Source: Polyangia bacterium (GTDB lineage Bacteria > Myxococcota_A > Polyangia > Polyangiales > Polyangiaceae). Taken from it: a stretch of DNA of 5,945 nucleotides. The translations under genes were made by a program, and so were the position numbers. The notes under the pieces were generated by a model that did not search any database, was not told the DNA's origin, and was given only the letters and a program-made list of their open reading frames with translations. Shown here one piece after another: positions 1 to 5,438 of the stretch. Where the stretch lies: NCBI GenBank assembly GCA_030430975.1, contig JAUIKB010000391.1, forward strand, positions 1 to 5,945. The letters are read 5' to 3'. Each line of letters opens with the position of its first letter. Position 1 is the first letter of the stretch.

Positions 1-981
1 ACCCGACAGGCCGCACGGGGATCGCCACAAGCCATTTTCACGTGCGTTTTCGCATCGCTGATCAATGCAAAGGACTGGGCCTCGCTGCCAGTCCCGGCGG
101 TGGTTGGTACAGCGATCATCGGCAACATGATCGGAGAAGCAGCGCTGACAGCGATCATCGGCGGGGGCGATCCGCTCGTCCGAGCGTCGACAGCCTCGTT
201 TGTGGCACCGCTCGTCGAGGAGAGCACCAAGGGTTTTGGCCTGCTGCTGCTGTGGATGGCGTCCGCTTTGTTTCTGAAGGAAGTCGATGGCCCACTCGAT
301 GGCGCGATCTACGGTGGGGTTGTTGGGCTCGGCTTCACCCTCACCGAAGACTTGCTCTATGTCGTCGGGGCAGGAGCCAAAGGCGGCGCGGTGGCGCTGT
401 CAGCGCTCTTTCTGTTGCGCACCGTCTTTGGCGGCCTCGGCCACGCGACGTTTACGGCCATGACCGGGCTAGGCATTGGCGTGGCGACCGAAAGCCGTAG
501 TTTGGCTATCAAGATCATCGCGCCGATCGGTGGATGGATGGCAGCTGTTGGTCTGCACTTCCTTCACAACTTCTTGGTGACGTTCCTGCTCGCGGGCGGC
601 ATCGGGCTGGTTTTGAAGTTGCTGATCTTCGCTACGTTCGATGTGCTGTTCTTTATCCTGTTGTTCGTCCTGGCGCTGCGCGATCGAGCGATCGTGGTTC
701 GCGGGTTGGTCGACGAGGTGGGCAAGTACCTCCATCCCAAGGAGTACAAACGAACGACCACGTATTGGATGATGATGCCGTTCTATAACCTGTTCTCCCT
801 GTGGGGGAGCCCAGGTGGGTATTTTGCTGCGCGCAAGAAACAGCTGTCGCTGGTCGAACTGGCCCTCGTCAAAAGCCGGATGAAGAGGGGGGAGACCGGG
901 CTGGAGGGTCGCGAAGCCAAACTTCGTGCCCGAGTTCACGAAGCCAACCAGCGTGGTGTCTTCGTCGGCGCGCGGACATAG
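1..981 (+). CDS. PrsW-family intramembrane protease, 5' end cut by window edge
   Basis: The frame is open from base 1 to the TAG at 979-981 (326 residues visible) and the start lies outside the window. The first in-frame GTG, at 100, is inside a hydrophobic segment, so it is not the likely start. PrsW-family signatures appear in order, in visible-residue numbering: EESTK at 73-77 (the EExxK motif), FTLTED at 112-117 (FxxxE), GHATFT with His148, and HFLHN at 186-190. These are the membrane-embedded acidic and histidine residues of this glutamic/metal-type protease family. About six hydrophobic helices are followed by a basic, soluble tail of roughly 95 residues that looks cytoplasmic. Family members cleave membrane proteins such as anti-sigma factors; the substrate here is unknown. 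The gene converges on the acyl-CoA dehydrogenase gene, so it belongs to a separate transcription unit. The family call is firm; proteolytic activity is inferred. Confidence 0.86.
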   Translation, partial: TRQAARGSPQAIFTCVFASLINAKDWASLPVPAVVGTAIIGNMIGEAALTAIIGGGDPLVRASTASFVAPLVEESTKGFGLLLLWMASALFLKEVDGPLDGAIYGGVVGLGFTLTEDLLYVVGAGAKGGAVALSALFLLRTVFGGLGHATFTAMTGLGIGVATESRSLAIKIIAPIGGWMAAVGLHFLHNFLVTFLLAGGIGLVLKLLIFATFDVLFFILLFVLALRDRAIVVRGLVDEVGKYLHPKEYKRTTTYWMMMPFYNLFSLWGSPGGYFAARKKQLSLVELALVKSRMKRGETGLEGREAKLRARVHEANQRGVFVGART

Positions 982-1015
982 GTGACCCAGCCGGATCTGC
1001 GCCGGCGATAGAACG
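982..1015. other. Convergent intergenic gap with weak GC hairpin
   Basis: These 34 bases separate the two stop codons of converging genes. They contain GCCGG (990-994) and CCGGC (1002-1006), a 5-bp all-GC stem with a 7-base loop. A bidirectional terminator would be expected here, but no T-tract follows on either strand, so an intrinsic terminator is not demonstrated. Confidence 0.25.
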
Positions 1016-2155
1016 TTAGCGAAGCAGGCTACGCGCGATCACCAGGCGCTGAATTTGGCTAGTGCCCTCGTAGATCTGCAACACCTTGGCGTCGCGCATG
1101 AGTTTTTCTACAGGGTAGTCCTTTACGTAGCCGTTACCCCCGAAGACCTGGACGGCGTCTACCGCTATCTTCATCGCTGCATCGGCGCCAAACGCCTTCG
1201 CGTAGCTCGAGACGATTGGGTCGCGAACGCCATTGTCGAGGTTCCAAGCCGCCTTCTGGTACAGCAGCCGTGTTGCCTCGGTTCCGATCGCCATGTCCGC
1301 CAGGATGGCCTGAATCATCTGGTGCTCAGCGATGGCGACGCCGAACGTCTTGCGCTCCTTGGCGTACGCAACAGACTCGTCGAGGCACCGCTGCATCAGC
1401 CCCGTGGCCATCGCCCCGATGTCTGGCCGCGTTTGGTTGAACGTTTCCATAGCAAGTTTGAATCCGGCACCGGCCGGTGCCAACAGGTTGGCTTTGCTGA
1501 CTTTGACGTCTTCGAAATGCACCGCCGCTGTATCGCTCGCGCGCTGGCCGAGCTTGTCCTCGTGTTTGCCTACCTTGAGGCCGGGAGCGTCGCGGTCGAC
1601 GATGAACGCTCCGATTCCCTTATGTCGGCTGTCGGGGTCCTCAGTTGCGAAAACAACGTAGAAGCTGGCGAGCGATGCGTTGGTGATCCAGCATTTCTCG
1701 CCGTTGAGGACGTAGTCATCGCCATGCTTGGTAAATCGCGTCCGCAGGCCAGCAACGTCACTGCCCGCGACGGGCTCCGTCGTACAGTAGCTCGCAAAGA
1801 TCGGTTCGGAGGTGAGCCTTCCGAGGTACTTTTTCTTCTGCTCATCGGTGCCGCCGAGTTTAATAGGCGTCAGCGCGAGGCCATTGGCCAGCATGCTGGT
1901 CTGGATGCCGCTGCAGCCGTACGCGAACTGTTCGGCGATCAGTGCGTTCTCGAGTTCGCCCATTCCCGCGCCGCCGAATGCTTCGGGGACCGTGGGGTTG
2001 ATGAGACCGAGCTCCCATGCATCCTTGAACACCTGAACGGGAAACTCGCTTTTTCGGTCGCACTCCGCGGCTACGGGCATGATGCGCTCTCGCGCGAAAC
2101 GGCCAGCGGTTTCGATCAGCGATCGATGTTCGTCTGACAGACTGAAGTTCAGCAT
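1016..2155 (-). CDS. Acyl-CoA dehydrogenase, medium-chain (MCAD)-like
   Basis: This is a 379-residue FAD enzyme of full family length. It would catalyse the alpha,beta-dehydrogenation of acyl-CoA, the first step of beta-oxidation, passing electrons to ETF in the cytoplasm. The N-terminal helical domain is followed by family signature 1 (CTTEPVAGSDVAG, 124-136), the flavin-contacting WIT (156-158), KLGQRASDT (201-209) and signature 2 (from Gln336 to Asp355). The catalytic base is Glu363 in IYEGTSQIQR. That position and the EKLMRDAK context match mitochondrial MCAD (catalytic Glu376 there) rather than isovaleryl-CoA dehydrogenase. Chain-length preference cannot be read from sequence; short- or branched-chain use is possible. 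The ATG has an AAGGAG ribosome site 6 bases upstream. It is the last gene of the minus-strand cluster, 3 bases after the miniprotein stop. No ETF or thiolase gene is visible nearby. Confidence 0.95.
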   Translation of the reverse strand: MLNFSLSDEHRSLIETAGRFARERIMPVAAECDRKSEFPVQVFKDAWELGLINPTVPEAFGGAGMGELENALIAEQFAYGCSGIQTSMLANGLALTPIKLGGTDEQKKKYLGRLTSEPIFASYCTTEPVAGSDVAGLRTRFTKHGDDYVLNGEKCWITNASLASFYVVFATEDPDSRHKGIGAFIVDRDAPGLKVGKHEDKLGQRASDTAAVHFEDVKVSKANLLAPAGAGFKLAMETFNQTRPDIGAMATGLMQRCLDESVAYAKERKTFGVAIAEHQMIQAILADMAIGTEATRLLYQKAAWNLDNGVRDPIVSSYAKAFGADAAMKIAVDAVQVFGGNGYVKDYPVEKLMRDAKVLQIYEGTSQIQRLVIARSLLR

Positions 2156-2158
2156 AAG

Positions 2159-2284
2159 TCACTCCTTAGCGCGCCGTTTGACTCGACTCACCTCGGCACG
2201 AACGGCACGCGCGCCGAGGATGTATCCGATCGTCACGCCGATGAGGAGGACGCCCGGTATGAAAATGATGTGCTCAAGCGTCAT
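2159..2284 (-). CDS. 41-residue single-pass membrane miniprotein, unannotated
   Basis: On the minus strand an ATG at 2284-2282 opens 41 codons ending in TGA at 2161-2159. The product begins MTLEHIIFIPGVLLIGVTIG and continues as YILGARAVRAE followed by a basic SRVKRRAKE end. This is one hydrophobic helix at about residues 6-25 followed by a positively charged amphipathic tail, so the C-terminus is predicted to be cytoplasmic. It overlaps the 3' end of the ccmD-like gene by 11 bases and stops 3 bases before the dehydrogenase ATG, filling the gap between them exactly. It has no strong ribosome site, so translation probably depends on re-initiation after ccmD. I do not recognise the family. It could be a Ccm accessory subunit, a membrane anchor or regulator, or chiefly a coupling leader. 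The position, overlaps and clean transmembrane pattern argue for a real gene, but there is no homology evidence. Confidence 0.62.
   Translation of the reverse strand: MTLEHIIFIPGVLLIGVTIGYILGARAVRAEVSRVKRRAKE
2162..2167 (-). promoter_or_regulatory. Shine-Dalgarno AAGGAG for the acyl-CoA dehydrogenase
   Basis: On the minus strand the sequence reads AAGGAG, 6 bases before the ATG at 2155. The AAG GAG are also the last two sense codons of the upstream 41-codon reading frame, whose TGA follows directly. A ribosome finishing the small frame would therefore sit on this site, which suggests translational coupling. It is the best ribosome site in the window and fixes the dehydrogenase start. Confidence 0.7.
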
Positions 2285-2510
2285 CGCTTGAGTGAGTGTG
2301 CTTGGCTACTGCCGACTCGAGGAGGCTGATTCGCTCCCTTAGGGCGCGCTGTTTCTTGAACGTCATCCAAACGAACAGCATCAGCAAGAGCCACATCAAG
2401 ATGTACGCCGCCACGAGGAACGTCCCAGCGTTGCCGGAATCCCCGCCGCCTTCTACGGCTACGAATTCGCTGGAGGCGGTTGACGATGAGATCGGTGCGG
2501 GGGCGGCCAT
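2274..2510 (-). CDS. ccmD: CcmD-family small membrane protein of haem export
   Basis: This 78-residue protein has a Ser/Ala/Gly-rich N-terminus, one transmembrane helix at about residues 30-51 containing AYILMWLLLMLFVWMTF, then a charged, coiled-coil-like stretch, KKQRALRERISLLESAV. The Tyr/Met/Trp-rich helix followed by basic residues and a short heptad-like segment is the pattern of CcmD proteins. These are poorly conserved and are mostly recognised by size and by position directly after ccmC. In other bacteria CcmD binds the CcmABC complex and helps release haem-loaded CcmE. The ATG shares one base with the ccmC stop (TGATG), and an AAAGG ribosome site lies 9 bases upstream inside ccmC. 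The N-terminal extension of about 25 residues before the helix is longer than in classical CcmD proteins. The assignment rests on topology plus context. Confidence 0.75.
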   Translation of the reverse strand: MAAPAPISSSTASSEFVAVEGGGDSGNAGTFLVAAYILMWLLLMLFVWMTFKKQRALRERISLLESAVAKHTHSSDDA

Positions 2511-3211
2511 CAGAGCAATCCTTTGTCTGCTGCTTCTTCTTCGAGTTCGGCGAGTCGACTCACGTCGAGCGCGGCCGACGTACGCAGCCAGATGAAGACG
2601 ATCGTCAACAACGTCATGGCGAAGAAGCCGACGTAAAGCGAGTGGTACATCGCGGGATGGCCGAGGCCGCCGCCACCCTTGGAGATGACTTTTGGATGGT
2701 TACCACCCCAGAGGCGGACGGCGAAGTGAATGACCGGCAGCAGTATGGTTCCAAGGACGCCGAGCGCCGCGCCAAACTTTCGTTCCGCCTCGCCGTCGGC
2801 CGTATAGGCTCGGAGTACGACGATCGCGGCGTAGATCATCACACCGAGCAGCAACGATGTCAGTCGTGGGTCCCACGTCCAGTAGTATCCCCAGGCTTTC
2901 TTCGCCCACAGCGGACCACTCACCAGAACGAGCGCGCCGAAGATCAACGCGACCTCCGCGCCGGCTCGTGCCATCGCGTTGCGTCGTTCGGTGGCCCGGA
3001 CCAGATAGGCGCCGCTGGCCAGCGCGCATGTGAGTCCACCGATGTACATCCCGTACGCGGATGGCACGTGGAAGTAGAAGATCTTCTGCGCCAGGCCGCC
3101 GGCTTCCATCTGCGCGCTCGGCGTGCGGAGGAACACGGTGAAGATCAAGTAGACGAACACGAGCGCCGTCACGCTGACGAGCGCAGTGAACGCGACTCGG
3201 GACCGCTGCAT
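2510..3211 (-). CDS. ccmC: Haem exporter permease CcmC (cytochrome c maturation)
   Basis: This 233-residue integral membrane protein has six hydrophobic helices, the CcmC layout. It handles haem on the periplasmic face and loads it onto CcmE during c-type cytochrome maturation. Diagnostic features are FYFHVPSAYGMYIG with haem-ligand His48, the tryptophan-rich motif WGYYWTWDPRLTS starting near residue 107, and the second conserved histidine, His162, in LLPVIHFAVRLW. Length and the single Trp-rich motif separate it from the longer CcmF and CcsA/ResC proteins of the same superfamily. GTG (3214) and ATG (3211) are adjacent candidate starts; I chose ATG, since neither has a clear ribosome site. 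The C-terminal acidic tail (LAELEEEAADKG) is cytoplasmic by prediction. It is coupled to ccmD. The CcmA/B ATPase and permease partners are not in this window and must be encoded elsewhere. Confidence 0.92.
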   Translation of the reverse strand: MQRSRVAFTALVSVTALVFVYLIFTVFLRTPSAQMEAGGLAQKIFYFHVPSAYGMYIGGLTCALASGAYLVRATERRNAMARAGAEVALIFGALVLVSGPLWAKKAWGYYWTWDPRLTSLLLGVMIYAAIVVLRAYTADGEAERKFGAALGVLGTILLPVIHFAVRLWGGNHPKVISKGGGGLGHPAMYHSLYVGFFAMTLLTIVFIWLRTSAALDVSRLAELEEEAADKGLL

Positions 3212-3225
3212 CACGCCAAGCTACC

Positions 3226-3238
3226 GCGGATTTTCCGC
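3226..3238 (-). promoter_or_regulatory. Hairpin in the gap between the TolC-family gene and ccmC
   Basis: GCGGA (3226-3230) and TCCGC (3234-3238) form a 5-bp stem with a 3-base loop inside the 50-base gap between the efflux gene stop and the ccmC ATG. There is no T-tract after it on the minus strand, so it is not a convincing terminator. It could be a weak processing or translation-control element, or chance in GC-rich DNA. Confidence 0.22.
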
Positions 3239-3261
3239 CAAGTCACCCGCTGGACCGGCGA

Positions 3262-4677
3262 CTAAACGTCGCATTCGGAAAGCGCTAGCAGGGCGGTGAT
3301 CTTGGCGCGCACCAGCTCGAATTCTTTGATCGCGACGTCGATATCGGCTTCCCGAACGCGCCGAGCGGCGTCGACCAGATTGAAGCTATTGCCATTGCCG
3401 TTGAGAAAGGAAATCCGCGATAGCCGCGCTGTTTTTTCAGCGAGCTGTCGTGTCTTCTGGGTCACCCGTAGCGTAGCCGCGGCCACCTTGATCCCGCGCT
3501 TTGCCTGTTTCACCTCGAGCCGCGCGCGGCGCTTGGCTTCGGTGAAGTCGCTCTTTGCGACAGCGAGATCACCGCTCAAGGCGTCGCTGTTGCCGCCGCG
3601 GGCACCGCCGTCGTAGATGGTCCACGAAAAGACAGCGCCGATCGTCCACGTGTATCGCTCCTGACTGATCTGATTCTGAATCGAAAAGTAGTTTAGGTCC
3701 GAGACGAAATCGAGGGTGGGGGCGTACTGATAGTCGACCGAACGCAGGTTGCGTTCAGCGAGGGAGACGCTGGCTTTGGCCGCGCGCACATCGGGTCTGG
3801 CCAACACCGATTTGACCGGTTTGCATGACGCCTCAGCGTCCTTCGCCAGCGTGTCGAGTTTGATGGACGGCGGAACGCCCCAGCCTTCCGAATAGCCGAG
3901 CAGCAGGCCGAGCGCTTCGCGGGACCGGCGCACCGATTCGTCAGCCGTAATGATGGCGGCTCGCGTGAGAGCGATCTCTTGCTGGGCGCGCAGAACATCC
4001 GCCGCCGTGGCGCCGCCGAGCTGCGCACGTCGGCGCGTCAGTTGATGAGTCGACAGCGCCGACTTCAGTGCCACGCGCCGTACTTCGGCGATGCGTTCGG
4101 ACGTGATGACGTTGACGATCGCTTCGGCCACCGACCCGAGGACGATGCGCTGCGCTTCCTTGGCGTTGAGTTCCGCGACTTTCTTCGCGGCCTTTGCGGT
4201 GCCCACCGAGTACCAGGCCGAGAGCGAGAGCACTGGTTGTCGCAGCGAAAGCGAGGCCGAGTACGGTGTCGTCTGAGGTGCAAACTGAGGTGGCAGACCC
4301 GGAATCTGCGCGAAGTCTGCGACAATCAAATGGTGGTTGAGCTGGCCGCGCGCGGAGAGCGTCGGAAGGGCTGCCGCGAGCGACTGACGCGCCCGTCCAG
4401 AGGCTGCTTCGATTCGCCCAAGTGAGCTGCGCAGAGCAGTCGAGCGCGCGCGGACGATCTTGAGCGCTTCGCGCCATGATCGGACGGTGCGTTTGGCTGG
4501 CGGGATGGGTTTGAGCATCGCATCGCTGACCTCTGGAAGTGCGCCGCGCTTCTCAGTCGCCGGCGTCGGCTGCTCGCGTTCACCGTCGGGTGTCGGCTGA
4601 GCGGCAGCATCGGTAGCTGCTACCAGCAGGGTGATGGCCAAGAGCGGTCTGATTCGATTGCCGAACATCGCGAGCAT
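3262..4677 (-). CDS. TolC-family outer-membrane efflux protein
   Basis: This 471-residue protein has a Sec signal peptide: basic N-region with GNRIR, hydrophobic LLAITLLVAAT, and probable cleavage after AAA at residue 26. A Pro/Thr/Glu-rich spacer (27-62) precedes two outer-membrane efflux (OEP) repeats, at roughly 64-262 and 285-466. Each has long alpha-helical, Ala/Arg/Glu-rich hairpins enclosing short beta segments. The second repeat has the typical LARPDVRAAKASVSLAERNL entry and a beta-hairpin around YTWTIGAVFSWTIYDGG. Such proteins form trimeric channels that carry substrates from inner-membrane pumps across the periplasm and outer membrane. No adaptor (HlyD/MFP) or pump (RND, ABC) gene adjoins it, so the substrate is unknown. 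ATG codons at 4677 and 4668 are both possible; neither has a good ribosome site, and both keep the signal peptide. It shares strand and close spacing with its neighbours. Confidence 0.9.
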   Translation of the reverse strand: MLAMFGNRIRPLLAITLLVAATDAAAQPTPDGEREQPTPATEKRGALPEVSDAMLKPIPPAKRTVRSWREALKIVRARSTALRSSLGRIEAASGRARQSLAAALPTLSARGQLNHHLIVADFAQIPGLPPQFAPQTTPYSASLSLRQPVLSLSAWYSVGTAKAAKKVAELNAKEAQRIVLGSVAEAIVNVITSERIAEVRRVALKSALSTHQLTRRRAQLGGATAADVLRAQQEIALTRAAIITADESVRRSREALGLLLGYSEGWGVPPSIKLDTLAKDAEASCKPVKSVLARPDVRAAKASVSLAERNLRSVDYQYAPTLDFVSDLNYFSIQNQISQERYTWTIGAVFSWTIYDGGARGGNSDALSGDLAVAKSDFTEAKRRARLEVKQAKRGIKVAAATLRVTQKTRQLAEKTARLSRISFLNGNGNSFNLVDAARRVREADIDVAIKEFELVRAKITALLALSECDV

Positions 4678-4690
4678 TCGTAATGGCGAC

Positions 4691-4727
4691 CCCGCCCGGC
4701 GGGAAGGGGCGAGGGCAGAAAAGCCCT
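4691..4727 (-). promoter_or_regulatory. Two hairpins in the leader between the TPR and TolC-family genes
   Basis: The 51-base gap holds two stems. AGGGC (4712-4716) pairs with GCCCT (4723-4727) around an A/G loop, directly after the TPR stop. CCCGC (4691-4695) pairs with GCGGG (4699-4703) about 14 bases before the efflux start codon. The first could be a weak, T-poor terminator or mRNA-stabilising hairpin. The second would overlap the expected ribosome-binding region. Neither is followed by a T-run on the minus strand, so regulation is conjecture. Confidence 0.3.
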
Positions 4728-4728
4728 G

Positions 4729-5373
4729 TTAGCGGTCGTCGCCGTCCGTGGGGCGTCGCCATGACTCGGCGAGCGCTTCAGCGCGCTGCTGGCTTAGAGA
4801 GAGTTTCGCGCGCAGGAGCTCAACCGCGCGCTGGCGCTGCCCGCAGCCGAGCAGCGCGTGGGCGAGCGAAGCCGCGATCTCTTCTTCGTCGGGGGCTAGG
4901 CGCACCGCGTGCTGGAGGTGGATGACGGCCGCACGCGGTCGATGCAGTGCAACGTCGAGCAAGTGGCCCAGGTTGTGGGCGTAGGACGCGCAGCCAGGTG
5001 CCAGGGCGACCGCATGTCGGTATGCCCGGGCAGCGCTGCGGAAGTTGCCGAGTAACGTCTGGGAGAGTCCAACGATCGCCCATGCGCGATCCGCGCTCAC
5101 GGCACGGGTGGGAACGCTTCCGTGAGCCTCGACGACGACGAGCACCTCGTGGGCAAGCCGGGCGGCGCGCCATGGTTCGTACTCGACGATCAGTTCCGCC
5201 AAAGTCTGTTTCGCGAACAGCGACTCATCCGACGCCGGTGCCGCCCGACGCAGCAGCGACTGCAGCATCGGCAGCAAGTCGACATCGCCAAGGTCGTGTT
5301 CAAGCGCCCAGCGAATGTCCCTCATCAGGAGATCGACACTACGACCTTGGCGGCGTGCTGTGGGCGAACCCAT
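4729..5373 (-). CDS. Tetratricopeptide-repeat (TPR) protein of unknown role
   Basis: From the ATG at 5373 the product has 214 residues. The frame also runs 13 codons further up to a TTG at 5412, but ATG is preferred: it has a TAAAGG-type ribosome site 4 bases upstream, and the extra residues (rich in Thr, Cys and Lys) look non-coding. There is no signal peptide or membrane helix, so it is probably cytoplasmic. Helical repeats are clearest at about 93-126 (WAIVGLSQTLLGNFRSAARA, then YRHAVALAP), 127-161 (ASYAHNLGHLLDVALHRPRA, then QHAVRLAP) and 162-195 (ASLAHALLGCGQRQRAVELL). They show the small-residue and aromatic spacing of TPRs. The N-terminal 80 residues are helical but divergent. TPR proteins are scaffolds for protein-protein contact. 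Its position between an RNA-helicase gene and an efflux gene gives no clear partner, and I assign no specific function. Confidence 0.8.
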   Translation of the reverse strand: MGSPTARRQGRSVDLLMRDIRWALEHDLGDVDLLPMLQSLLRRAAPASDESLFAKQTLAELIVEYEPWRAARLAHEVLVVVEAHGSVPTRAVSADRAWAIVGLSQTLLGNFRSAARAYRHAVALAPGCASYAHNLGHLLDVALHRPRAAVIHLQHAVRLAPDEEEIAASLAHALLGCGQRQRAVELLRAKLSLSQQRAEALAESWRRPTDGDDR

Positions 5374-5386
5374 ATAGCCTTTAGTA

Positions 5387-5405
5387 GTACAGGTCAGACT
5401 TGTAC
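5387..5405 (-). promoter_or_regulatory. 19-bp palindrome upstream of the TPR gene, operator candidate
   Basis: On the minus strand GTACAAGTC, T and GACCTGTAC form a palindrome centred on 5396, with eight of nine pairs matching. It ends 13 bases before the TPR ATG. A poor sigma70-like pair, TTGCGG (5407-5412), 17 bases, TACTAC (5384-5389), would place the palindrome mainly in the promoter spacer, where a repressor would block transcription. However, a start from that -10 would leave almost no leader, which conflicts with the ribosome site, so the promoter is doubtful. The palindrome itself is seen directly. Confidence 0.4.
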
Positions 5406-5407
5406 GC

Positions 5408-5422
5408 CGCAACGTCGTTGCG
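5408..5422. repeat. 15-bp perfect palindrome (7-bp arms) after the helicase gene
   Basis: CGCAACG, T, CGTTGCG is a perfect inverted repeat around base 5415, only two bases from the 19-bp palindrome. With a two-base bulge it can also fold as a longer RNA hairpin spanning 5406-5426 (GCCGC plus AAC against GTT plus GCGGC). It lies 16 bases downstream of the helicase stop, where a terminator or 3'-end stabilising hairpin is expected, but no T-run follows. It may instead be a second operator site for the TPR gene. Confidence 0.38.
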
Positions 5423-5438
5423 CGGCACGGCCAGAAAG

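Noticed and set aside
42..500. 152-codon plus-strand frame overlapping the PrsW gene start
   Set aside because: Its composition is Arg- and Trp-rich with no motif, and it lies in another frame over the PrsW catalytic motifs.
990..1006. Intrinsic terminator between the converging genes
   Set aside because: The stem is only 5 bp and no T-tract follows on either strand; kept only as a weak feature of the gap.
1055..2137. 360-codon plus-strand frame antisense to the acyl-CoA dehydrogenase
   Set aside because: It mirrors codon positions of a gene with complete catalytic signatures on the other strand; its translation resembles no protein family and it has no ribosome site that I can see.
2480..3265. 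261-codon plus-strand frame antisense to ccmC
   Set aside because: The product is rich in Arg, Asp, His and Gln without structure, typical of the complement of a membrane-protein gene; ccmC on the other strand has conserved haem motifs.
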